45,391 bases of DNA from an uncultured Oscillospiraceae bacterium (GTDB lineage: Bacteria > Bacillota > Clostridia > Oscillospirales > Oscillospiraceae). Location of the stretch: assembly GCA_934597175.1 (NCBI GenBank), contig CAKTQR010000017.1, positions 1 to 45,391 on the forward strand, given 5' to 3'. The notes beneath the pieces are model-generated. The model searched no databases. It worked only from the letters and a program-made list of their open reading frames with translations, and was not told where the DNA came from. The stretch's first letter is position 1, and each line of letters starts with the position of its first letter. Made by a program: the position numbers and the translations under genes. This document shows, in pieces, positions 34,801 to 41,389 of the stretch.

Positions 34801-36258
34801 GCTATCGTCCTGATAGTAGACGAACTGAGCATGGCCTTCGAGGGTCATATTATAGTTGGTATTGTCGTAGTAATGCGTATACTCGCTTTCCGGATCGGCA
34901 ATTTTGGAATACTTGTCGCCGTTCTTGCCGTAGTAGGTGTTGCCGATCGGGTCAAAACGGTTTTCTGCCTGCAAATTGCCACGGACATACTGCTGACCTG
35001 CTCTTGTTGTAACAGTGTCAGTCTGGCTGTTATAAATTACGCCTTGCTCTTTGTTATATACGCTTCCATCGTATGCGGAATTATAGACATAGTAATCGCC
35101 CTTCTTCACCAGATTGATCTGATGATATTCGGTTACAGTCTGTCCGTATCCGGTGTTATCACCGTACAGGTTTTGCAAGAGGAAGTAGGCTGCATCATAG
35201 TATGTACGGCAGTCCTTTGCCTCGGTGATATTCTTTGCTTTGGTAGCATTCAAGCTGCCCAGTCCGCCGTTAATGCTCTGGCGGAAAACTTCCGCCAAGT
35301 CACGGGTCGCACTACTAGTCTTGCCGACATAGTTATTATTGTTGTCAAAAAGCTTCGTGCCCATGACATACCACATGTTGTAAGAGCCGTCGGAGTTCTG
35401 CCATACTTCCTCAAGCGTCTTCTTCATGTAGTTTGCAAGATAGGTAACAGTTGCGTCGGTATAAACGGGCTTACGGTCTGCACCGAGAGTTCCCTCAACA
35501 AGGTTTGTACGAACATAGCAGCCGTAGAGGGTCTGCATTGCGCCGCTGTTCAGGGTAGAGGTCGAAGGCACCAATGTAGTCGGAGTATCGCCCCATTTGC
35601 CGTTTTGCACCTCTTGCGTTCCGGCAATGTTCATGTCGTTGAAATGAGATGATTTGTCAGTGTACAGCAGACCATAGCCTCTTGTGTTGCCGTGGTGGTA
35701 GGTATCATAATTCTTCTGCTTGACTGTAATTTTCTTACTTGAGCTGTTATACGAAATATTATAGCTGTCCTTTGTGCTGTCGGTAATCGAACTCAGTGCA
35801 GAATAGTTTGTCGCATTTTTGTACACAAGAATTGCAAACTGACCGTTGGCAAGAGCGAAATCCTTTTTTACTCCAAGCCCTATAATCCTTGCTACAGAGC
35901 CGTCTGCATTGCACACGATGCAGTACCAGTCGTATGCTGTTCTAGGATTATATCCTGCGGTATAAATGCATGTTTGACTATTGGCTTGCCAAACATTATT
36001 TTCATTGACATATGAATAGGTCTTCTGAATCCATTCTGATGAGCCAGATTTGGGCTTAGTAAAGTCTCCCTCATACCCAAGGTCATTGTACTCAAACAGC
36101 ATGCCGTCCGCTGCGTAGTCACGGATGGTTATCGGCAACGAGACATACTCATCGTTGGCGGTGTTGGTATTACTCTGGGGGGCAACCGTGCCGTCAACCA
36201 TGGGCAGTGTGGATATGTTCATGATCGTTGCCAGAATAAACGCAAGTATTCTTTTCAT
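31900..36258 (-). CDS. Giant secreted fibro-slime domain protein
   Basis: 1452 aa. N-terminal signal-like segment MKRILAFILATIMN. A fibro-slime type opening LPITIRDYAADGMLFEY (about 41-57) and the core at about 470-560 (FTFTGDDDVYLFINGKKILD, then GGGHAI and NFDFYYMERHG) match the PA14-like fibro-slime domain of adhesins. Around 590 a DUF11-like beta domain starts, followed by long repetitive beta-rich segments rich in Asn, Thr, Tyr and Asp. The last ~95 residues form an Ig-like domain similar to the end of the GH20 protein. No LPXTG anchor. Its ATG overlaps the PqqD-like stop (ATGA) and GGAGGAG precedes it, so it belongs to the RiPP-like operon. Probable surface or matrix adhesin. Confidence 0.85.
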   Translation of the reverse strand: MKRILAFILATIMNISTLPMVDGTVAPQSNTNTANDEYVSLPITIRDYAADGMLFEYNDLGYEGDFTKPKSGSSEWIQKTYSYVNENNVWQANSQTCIYTAGYNPRTAYDWYCIVCNADGSVARIIGLGVKKDFALANGQFAILVYKNATNYSALSSITDSTKDSYNISYNSSSKKITVKQKNYDTYHHGNTRGYGLLYTDKSSHFNDMNIAGTQEVQNGKWGDTPTTLVPSTSTLNSGAMQTLYGCYVRTNLVEGTLGADRKPVYTDATVTYLANYMKKTLEEVWQNSDGSYNMWYVMGTKLFDNNNNYVGKTSSATRDLAEVFRQSINGGLGSLNATKAKNITEAKDCRTYYDAAYFLLQNLYGDNTGYGQTVTEYHQINLVKKGDYYVYNSAYDGSVYNKEQGVIYNSQTDTVTTRAGQQYVRGNLQAENRFDPIGNTYYGKNGDKYSKIADPESEYTHYYDNTNYNMTLEGHAQFVYYQDDSLYFTFTGDDDVYLFINGKKILDMGGGHAIAKCGIKLNDVRELCGLKDGQVYNFDFYYMERHGTAANFGIETNIKIVDPSMLTEKHAYQDGKEVGNFGYVDPNKAVDYQFTLKNSGEADISELAFKDTILGVYLSKDAITLNSETKITDLSVTVVDKDGKTKVSYDAGDLTEAKFKTLLNGGLAVGDMITIDGIKYKIPATGWSNDQFTNTVNTTAISRGENASHRTLNGIASCTVQRQKFHYNGLHYYEWKGHGVTADKADLIKAVTDVVGSISNTTIQLCSPSGRTDGAGINDHAQVTANGITYVGTKTGADTYYYKVGNYGPVAVTVYSYDVADNIYVLDYSLPVELNDSEHGLLVNDTLTLAENKNPTTATTRGIVEGSATSNYGKFKYTSGSTTSLKYTLTNFMNGVDQVKIRVEVMENSATELTNKTGVVMEETVSVVPANVVYYEDDFTGITYIENDGNMWTREGTNKGTQSADQNSPYGSDPNYSKDTLLSDVDKDDASNGTLSSLTVENTDDVMSFEFRGTGFEILSRTTQDKYAIVSVKVERKSDGAIVKQYPVITESKGGDLYQVPIISVTDLDWDEYEVTLRAVGSVRKTRILYIDGIRIYHPLAGVDEVKYYNPDEAHAEFDEVKSLIGDGNALYIDIAEDLGLKMVTGTTAIESQEDGSFPVTTITEDDGGLDMYLELGPNNELYLDGHDGNSFLALYLYPDSKYTDNERTIQIGAHRKSAYTFGDTSVVNLIYGSTVEACVNGVVGVNGYTINSGTEQYYVIDPDNLVYDEANGRYLLLIGTNDYDNDYAALALTKLKISGYTIGTIEKEVAEAATENAIESSPALMEAKALQDHYKSLVPQEPDESEEPEINENLVITSASLKSAKVASGKIATLGVKCTDDAATLVVLDADNNKVEFKKSASSVKNGVTSFTATWTVTGNRGDVLNYTVVVYDSNGHRSSNTMPITVTIK

Positions 36259-36680
36259 TTTACACTCTCCTCCACTGTTGCTAGATAATTACGAGCATTA
36301 AGCTCGGTCAAAAACTCAGTTATATCGGCGGCCGCCTCGTCCCTGCCGACTTCATACTCGGCAAGCACCGCCGCCAAAAGATCGCCGAAGGTCTGCCCCT
36401 TTTCAAGCCTGTCCCACAGGAATCTTGCCACGGGGCTGAGGATGGACATCTGGTTTTCCTCGATAGTCGCCTGACTGACGGGAATGACCAGTCCCTCGCC
36501 GCATATCTCCCTTATGCAGTAACCCTCTTTTATTCGATAGCATCTGCGTGCATTCTTCATCGCTTCGCTTTGCAGGTAGGTCGTAAACTCCTGATCGCTC
36601 AGTTCACCGAAGCAGTCTTCTCCCCCGCCCGGTGGAATAAGAACATGTGCCTCCTGCGCAGCATATGTCTTTTTGCCCAA
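36255..36680 (-). CDS. PqqD-like RiPP recognition element protein with N-terminal extension
   Basis: About 141 aa. The C-terminal ~90 residues (RIKEGYCIREICGEGLVIPV, then SPVARFLWDRLEKGQTF and ITEFLTELNARNYLA) form a PqqD-type winged-helix recognition domain, which holds a leader peptide for the modifying enzyme. An N-terminal extension of ~50 residues starts GKKTYAAQEAHVLIPPGGGED and resembles the start of the 73-aa peptide. I prefer TTG 36680, 7 nt after AAGGATGGTGA. TTG 36704, which overlaps the upstream ORF stop, is the alternative and adds 8 residues. It is the first main gene of the locus and overlaps the fibro-slime gene by 4 nt. Confidence 0.8.
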   Translation of the reverse strand: MGKKTYAAQEAHVLIPPGGGEDCFGELSDQEFTTYLQSEAMKNARRCYRIKEGYCIREICGEGLVIPVSQATIEENQMSILSPVARFLWDRLEKGQTFGDLLAAVLAEYEVGRDEAAADITEFLTELNARNYLATVEESVK

Positions 36681-36700
36681 GTGTTCTTCACCATCCTTGT

Positions 36701-36787
36701 TCAATTTTCCCCAACAAATTCGGCGTCCGTGCCGAGTCGTTTCGGCGGCATTTTCGCCGTCGTTTTCCTTTCGCAGAGTTCACCCAT
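36701..36787 (-). CDS. 28-codon upstream ORF in the leader of the RiPP-like operon
   Basis: ATG 36787 has GGAG 8 nt upstream and lies about 18 nt after the predicted transcription start. It encodes a basic peptide, MGELCERKTTAKMPPKRLG and nine more residues, ending in TGA (36703-36701). That stop overlaps the TTG at 36704, giving TTGA. It may couple or tune translation of the PqqD-like gene, or be a small peptide in its own right. Chance cannot be excluded at this length. Confidence 0.45.
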   Translation of the reverse strand: MGELCERKTTAKMPPKRLGTDAEFVGEN

Positions 36788-36810
36788 CTGCGTATCTCCA
36801 AATATGGTTT

Positions 36811-36839
36811 ATTCTACAACAAAACCTCAATTTTTGCAA
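36811..36839 (-). promoter_or_regulatory. Promoter of the RiPP-like operon
   Basis: Minus strand TTGCAA (36839-36834), 17-bp spacer, TAGAAT (36816-36811). The imperfect -35 with direct repeats just upstream fits activator dependence. Confidence 0.65.
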
Positions 36840-36847
36840 TAGGTTGT

Positions 36848-36882
36848 CACAATTTGCACACGAAAATGCACAATTTGCACAC
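36848..36882 (-). promoter_or_regulatory. Two identical 14-bp direct repeats, 21 bp apart
   Basis: On the plus strand CACAATTTGCACAC occurs at 36848-36861 and 36869-36882, starts 21 bp apart, so both face the same side of the helix. They lie about 9 bp upstream of the -35. This is the spacing of LytTR-type (AgrA/ComE-like) response-regulator sites. A third partial copy (TTGCACA) ends at 36890. No regulator gene is in the window. Confidence 0.65.
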
Positions 36883-37019
36883 ATTGCACAGTTGAAAATG
36901 CGTGCCGCAGACCGTTGCGGGGACTCGGTCGGCAAATCTGACAACGGTACTTCAAAAGTTGGTTATTTTTTCGGATCTGCGCACCAAATTTTATGTAAAC
37001 TAGCCTGGTTTTGTGTAGT

Positions 37020-37052
37020 GAAAACAGCAGGTATCGGACGATACCTGCTGTT
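37020..37052 (-). terminator. Terminator of the rhomboid-propeller-EFR1 operon
   Basis: 13-bp stem AACAGCAGGTATC with its complement (37023-37035 and 37040-37052), loop GGAC, four T's on the leftward RNA. The stretch 36883-37019 to its left shows no gene on either strand that I can support. Confidence 0.8.
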
Positions 37053-37070
37053 CGTAAATTATACTAAATT

Positions 37071-37814
37071 TTACAGATAAAACTTGGGCTCTTTCCTGTC
37101 CGAGCAGGTCTTTTTGAGAACTGCGTGGGCGGCAAGGCGCATGGGCAGCGGGACTTTTCTCGAATCGGTCGAGCACATGTTCACGCAGCGCATGCAGCTG
37201 ATGCATTTTCTGATATTGGTCTTCATGCGCTTTGCGTTTATCGCTCCGGCGGGGCAATACTTGTAGCAAATGCCGCAGCCGATGCACTCCTTAGAGGGGC
37301 TTGGGTAAAGCGGGAAATCGCTGACCTTCTTCTTTTTATAATCGGGGCTGCCGGGCATCTTGACCTCGGTGAGCGGCTGCTTCTCGTCAAGTCTCTTGAT
37401 GAAATCAACAAGCTTTGCACGGTCGCTTGCGTCGGGGCGGTCGGCAGCAAAGGTCGGGTCGACGGAATGGGGCGCTATCATCTCGCAGCCGCCAACGGTG
37501 ATGAATCCGTGCTTATCCGAAAGGTCCTGCATCTCAAGCAGCGCATCGTCGACGGCACGGTTGCCGTAAACGGCGACATGGACGCAGGGGGTCTTGTTGC
37601 CCTTTATCTGCTCCATGCGGTCGTACATGGGCTTGGGGATGCGGCCGCCGTACACGGGAAAGCAGAAAAACGCAAGCGTATTTTCGTCAAGCGAAACATC
37701 CATGCTGGGGGTCGTGATCTCCTGCATGAGGACATCTCCGCAGGCCTTGTTGATGATGTCCGCAACGGTCTTCGTGCCGCCGCAGGGACTGAAATAAAAT
37801 ATTACCTTTCTCAT
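37071..37814 (-). CDS. EFR1 family flavodoxin-ferredoxin protein
   Basis: 247 aa. A flavodoxin-like N-terminal domain (YFSPCGGTKTVADII as FMN phosphate loop; FCFPVYGGRIP) is joined to two [4Fe-4S] clusters (CIGCGICYKYC and CISCMRCVNMC). This is the layout of the clostridial EFR1 family, thought to move electrons between FMN and ferredoxin clusters. The partner is unknown. It follows the beta-propeller gene by 24 nt, with GAGG before its ATG, and ends at the terminator. It lies close to the RiPP-like operon but has its own transcript; supply of electrons to that operon's radical SAM enzyme is only a thought. Confidence 0.9.
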   Translation of the reverse strand: MRKVIFYFSPCGGTKTVADIINKACGDVLMQEITTPSMDVSLDENTLAFFCFPVYGGRIPKPMYDRMEQIKGNKTPCVHVAVYGNRAVDDALLEMQDLSDKHGFITVGGCEMIAPHSVDPTFAADRPDASDRAKLVDFIKRLDEKQPLTEVKMPGSPDYKKKKVSDFPLYPSPSKECIGCGICYKYCPAGAINAKRMKTNIRKCISCMRCVNMCSTDSRKVPLPMRLAAHAVLKKTCSDRKEPKFYL

Positions 37815-37838
37815 TTGATCCTCTATCCTTTTCCCTCT

Positions 37839-39572
37839 TTATTTTACCTCTACGCAATAAGTGCGATTGGCTCGTGTGCCGATAACGATATAGTTATTGT
37901 ACATGACGGGCGAAGCCTCGATGTTGCCGCCGAGATTCATCTGGTCGAGCACATCGCCGGTCATGCCGTCGATGAGATACAGGTTGAAGCCCGAGTTGCA
38001 GTAGGCAAGGTAACCGTTGCCGTCCTTGTCATAGAAATCGACCGGTGAGCTCCAGCTGTACACCGAGGTCTCTCTCTCCCAGACCTTTTCGCCGGTGTCC
38101 TTCTTGAGCGCAACGAGCGTGCCCGAGCCCGCTCCGGGTGTTCTTGCAACAGGCACAAAGATCATGTCCGAAAGCTTGTTCTTGCCGACGGCTATCGTGC
38201 CCTGCACGCCGCCGGAAAGGTCGGAGACGGTGTAGCACTCGTAGCTGGTCTTCCAGACGACCTCGCCGGTCTCGGCATCGATCTTGAATATGGGTATCTC
38301 CGCCTTATAGCTTGAGCGCCAGCCCATGTGGAACGATGTACTTATGTAGATATACGGATGTCCGTCCTCAATGCTGACGACGGGCGAACAGTTGGTGTCG
38401 TCAAGTATGTCCTGCACCCAGACGAGCTTGAGCGTGTTCAGGTCAAGGCACATGAGGTTGCCGCCGTTATCGGCGAGGAAGGCGTAGTGATTTATAATTG
38501 CCGCCGAGGACTCGACGCCGAGCCAATACTTCGAGCCCGTGCGTGTGCCCTTATACTTCCACTTGACGATGTTGTCCGGGTCAACGGACAGCGTGCCGCT
38601 TGCCTCGTCGTACTTGGTGTTGAGGTGGATGATGTACAAAATGCCGCTCTCGCCCGGGTAGATGAGCTGATCGGTGTCGGCGCTCACGAGCGGGGACGAG
38701 TCGAACATGTACCAGCCACGGTCGGCAAAGCCGTCGTTCTTGCCGAACTCGAACATTATAGAGTTATCCAAAAGATTCACGACAAGCGCTCTTGCGCTGC
38801 CCTTTGCCGAGCTGTCGACGCCCGCACCGACATAGAGGATGGGATAGCCCCTCGGGTCAAGTGCGCCTGCGCCCTTGAAGTTAAAGCCCAAAAACAGCGC
38901 ATCACGGGTCTTTTCGCCGGTGGACAGCTCATAGAAATGGACATAGCCGTCGAGCGTTGCGTGGATGACCTCGACAAGGTCCTTCTTCTCCCTTGCCCAG
39001 TCATACATGGCGGTCATGTTCTTGCGGGTGGCTTCCGGCCACTTGGCGATGAGCGCCTGACCGGTCCAGCCGCTGCCGGTCCAGTTGAAGCCGTCGGAGT
39101 CGGCAAGGCCGCCGGTGGTGTTTTTCCACACGACGGACAGCGATTTGCTGCTGACATTTGCAGTGCCGTAGGCAGCGCCGCTGCGGAAGTTATCGCCTCT
39201 GAAGCCGACCACGCCGTCGATCTGCGAATAACGCTCGGGCAGGTCAAACAAAATGTCATACTGATTTTCATACTCCTCGACGACCTCGCCGTCGACCATT
39301 ATGGCCGTGCTTTTTACGAGGTTTTCCGGTTCTGTGCCCTCAACGGCGTGAGGCTCAAAGCCCGGCAGGCCGACGGGTGTCGGCGTGGGCTCGGGAGTCG
39401 GCGTGGGCGTGGGGGCTGCGGTCGGTGTCGGCGTGGGTGCGGGCTTATTGAGCTCGTCGTTTGCCTGCATGGAGCTATACACGATGTACACCAGTGCAGC
39501 GGTCAGAACGATGAGTATCAGCACCTCGATCGCGATCAGCAGCGGACTTTTCTTTTTCTTGTTATCCTTCAT
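37839..39572 (-). CDS. Membrane-anchored PQQ-like beta-propeller protein
   Basis: 577 aa. N-terminal Lys-rich start, one membrane helix (LLIAIEVLILIVLTAALVYIV), a Pro-Thr spacer of repeated PT units, then a beta-propeller of PQQ/BamB-like blades with Trp motifs such as VVWKNTTGG, NIVKWKYKGTR, KLVWVQDIL, EVVWKTSYE and EKVWERETS. It should face outward and act in binding or assembly; no PQQ enzyme residues were identified. ATG 39572 lies 6 nt after GGGGTGG; the upstream TTG 39587 is inside that site. It is the middle gene of a three-gene operon. Confidence 0.88.
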   Translation of the reverse strand: MKDNKKKKSPLLIAIEVLILIVLTAALVYIVYSSMQANDELNKPAPTPTPTAAPTPTPTPEPTPTPVGLPGFEPHAVEGTEPENLVKSTAIMVDGEVVEEYENQYDILFDLPERYSQIDGVVGFRGDNFRSGAAYGTANVSSKSLSVVWKNTTGGLADSDGFNWTGSGWTGQALIAKWPEATRKNMTAMYDWAREKKDLVEVIHATLDGYVHFYELSTGEKTRDALFLGFNFKGAGALDPRGYPILYVGAGVDSSAKGSARALVVNLLDNSIMFEFGKNDGFADRGWYMFDSSPLVSADTDQLIYPGESGILYIIHLNTKYDEASGTLSVDPDNIVKWKYKGTRTGSKYWLGVESSAAIINHYAFLADNGGNLMCLDLNTLKLVWVQDILDDTNCSPVVSIEDGHPYIYISTSFHMGWRSSYKAEIPIFKIDAETGEVVWKTSYECYTVSDLSGGVQGTIAVGKNKLSDMIFVPVARTPGAGSGTLVALKKDTGEKVWERETSVYSWSSPVDFYDKDGNGYLAYCNSGFNLYLIDGMTGDVLDQMNLGGNIEASPVMYNNYIVIGTRANRTYCVEVK

Positions 39573-39592
39573 CTCTATCCACCCCAATATGC

Positions 39593-40438
39593 TTATTCCG
39601 TGAAATGTATATGATTATTTATATGATCCTGACAGAAGCAGTGGTAGCCTGCGCAGCGTGAGCAGTATCTGAACTCAAGGTCGGGATAATCGGTATCCGT
39701 TTTGCCGCAGACGGCGCATTTTCTGGTGTAGGTCGCATTCTTCTGCTCGTATTTTATCTTCTGCTTTTCCCTGTTAAAGTTGACGGTCGTCTTTTTATAG
39801 CGGGCTCTGTTCGAGCGGATCGACGATATAAGATCGTCGCCGAAGAACACGAAGTAGTTCAAAAATGCGACCAGCGGCAGGAGATTGAACGGGAACGGCG
39901 TCACCACCAGCGCAATCACGAACAGCGCAGCGTCAACATACGCAAGCCATTTCACCTTGATGGGGATAATAAAAAACAGCAGCACCTGAACATCGGGAAA
40001 CAGCGTTGCAAACGAGAAAAACATCGAAAGATACAGATACTCGGTCGTGACCTCGAAATCCCTCTTGGTGATGAAATACACGATAAAGCCGTAGATAATA
40101 GTCAGCACGACGCCGCTTATCATGAAGATGTTGAATCTCGGTGTGCCCCACTCTCTTTCGAGCACATTGCCTATCCAGTAGTAGAAATAGAAAAACAGCA
40201 GCGCCCAAAAGCCCGTCGACTGCGGCACGAAGATGAAGGTTATGAGCCTCCACACCTCGCCCTTCAGTATCTTCTCGGGCGAGAAGATGAAAAATGACAG
40301 CAGCGTTTGGGTCGAGTCCATGAGGGTGAACACCCAAACGGCAAGGCTTACGATGACGATATATAGCATCAGATTCGGTATGCCGAATCTCGGATGCCTG
40401 TAGCAAAACAAATCAATCTTTTTGTTTATTTTTTTCAT
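39593..40438 (-). CDS. Rhomboid-like membrane protein with C-terminal zinc ribbon
   Basis: 281 aa with about six membrane helices. LKGEVWRLITFIFVPQS and a following ERWGT-like LEREWGTPRFNIF match the rhomboid/Der1 superfamily. The GxSG serine of active rhomboids is not found; the corresponding segment reads YLSMFFSFATLFPD, so this is probably a pseudoprotease. The C-terminal tail has CAVCGKTDTD, CSRCAGYHCFC and HINNH, a likely zinc site. AAAGGA precedes the ATG. It is the first gene of the operon with the propeller and EFR1 proteins. Confidence 0.82.
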   Translation of the reverse strand: MKKINKKIDLFCYRHPRFGIPNLMLYIVIVSLAVWVFTLMDSTQTLLSFFIFSPEKILKGEVWRLITFIFVPQSTGFWALLFFYFYYWIGNVLEREWGTPRFNIFMISGVVLTIIYGFIVYFITKRDFEVTTEYLYLSMFFSFATLFPDVQVLLFFIIPIKVKWLAYVDAALFVIALVVTPFPFNLLPLVAFLNYFVFFGDDLISSIRSNRARYKKTTVNFNREKQKIKYEQKNATYTRKCAVCGKTDTDYPDLEFRYCSRCAGYHCFCQDHINNHIHFTE

Positions 40439-40469
40439 ATGCAGGTCCTTTCCGAGTATTACTACACTT

Positions 40470-40555
40470 ATTATATATCCTACAACTAATCCAAGGTAAA
40501 GTCTACAAAAAAATTGTCGACCGATAAACTTTTATCTTTAAGTTTTCGCTATAAT
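40470..40555. promoter_or_regulatory. Divergent promoter region (rhomboid-like / rlmB-like)
   Basis: TATAAT on the minus strand at 40475-40470 serves the rhomboid-like gene, and TATAAT on the plus strand at 40550-40555 serves the methyltransferase gene. No strong -35 hexamer is seen for either. Confidence 0.5.
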
Positions 40556-40596
40556 GTGGTAAGATGTAAAATGTATTATTGTTTGTAGGTGAAAAA

Positions 40597-41364
40597 ATGT
40601 ACGACAGAAATGCTGAAAACGAAATAAAAAACGATATTATCGAGGGGCGCAACGCCGTTATCGAGGCTTTGCGTGTCGGCAGAAGTATCGATAAAATATT
40701 CATCGCCAAGGGCGAGACGGACAAGACGCTCGGGCACATCGCCTCCAAGGCCCGTGAGGCGGGCATAGTCGTGGTCGATGCCGACCGCCGCAAGCTCGAC
40801 AACATGAGCGTTACGCATGCTCACCAGGGCGTTATCGCCCTTGTCGGCGTGAACGAATACTGCTCTGTTGAGGATATCCTCAAGGTCGCGCAGGCAAGGG
40901 GCGAAGCGCCGTTTGTCATCGTATGCGACGAGGTCAGCGACCCCCGCAATCTCGGCGCTGTCATAAGAAGCGCAGAGTGCGCCGGTGCGCACGGCGTTAT
41001 CATCCCCAAGCGCAGGAGCGCAGGTCTGACTGCGATAGTCGGCAAGGCCTCCGCCGGTGCTGCCGAGCACATGGCGATAGCAAGAGTGCCGAACATCCCC
41101 GCCGTGCTCAAGGAGCTCAAGGACAATGGGCTGTGGGTCTACGGCGCTGCCGCAGGCGGGTCAAATGGCCTGTGGGACACCGATTTTACCGGCTCGATGG
41201 CACTGGTCATCGGCTCTGAGGGCGACGGCATCGGCAGACTTGTCCGTGAAAACTGCGATTTTATCGTGAACATCCCCATGGTCGGCAAAATAAATTCTCT
41301 AAACGCTTCGGCGGCAGCCTCGGTCATCATGTACGAGGTGCTGCGTCAGCGCTCCGGTCGCTGA
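40597..41364 (+). CDS. rlmB: TrmH/SpoU family rRNA 2'-O-methyltransferase (RlmB-like)
   Basis: 255 aa. An N-terminal L30e-like RNA-binding domain (IIEGRNAVIEALRVGRSIDKIF) is followed by a SPOUT domain with all three motifs: DPRNLGAVIRSAECAGAHGV, VIGSEGDGIGRL and IPMVGKINSLNASAAASV. It uses SAM to methylate 23S rRNA ribose, G2251 in the E. coli enzyme. ATG 40597 follows AGGTGA; an in-frame TTG at 40579 lacks a site. Confidence 0.93.
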   Translation: MYDRNAENEIKNDIIEGRNAVIEALRVGRSIDKIFIAKGETDKTLGHIASKAREAGIVVVDADRRKLDNMSVTHAHQGVIALVGVNEYCSVEDILKVAQARGEAPFVIVCDEVSDPRNLGAVIRSAECAGAHGVIIPKRRSAGLTAIVGKASAGAAEHMAIARVPNIPAVLKELKDNGLWVYGAAAGGSNGLWDTDFTGSMALVIGSEGDGIGRLVRENCDFIVNIPMVGKINSLNASAAASVIMYEVLRQRSGR

Positions 41365-41389
41365 AACGGTGAGCAGGTCAGGAAGATTT

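Noticed and set aside
34546..35652. Rightward open frame of 368 codons opposite the fibro-slime gene, with hydrophobic stretches
   Set aside because: Hydrophobicity comes from the antisense of Asn/Asp/Tyr codons. The 1452-aa frame on the other strand is continuous and has domain signatures.
36848..36890. CRISPR array start
   Set aside because: Only two full repeats of 14 bp with a 7-bp gap; no longer repeat-spacer series and no cas genes in the window.
36673..37080. Rightward ORF of 135 codons between the RiPP-like locus and the EFR1 operon
   Set aside because: It runs through the promoter, direct repeats and terminator hairpin, has no ribosome site and low-complexity translation.
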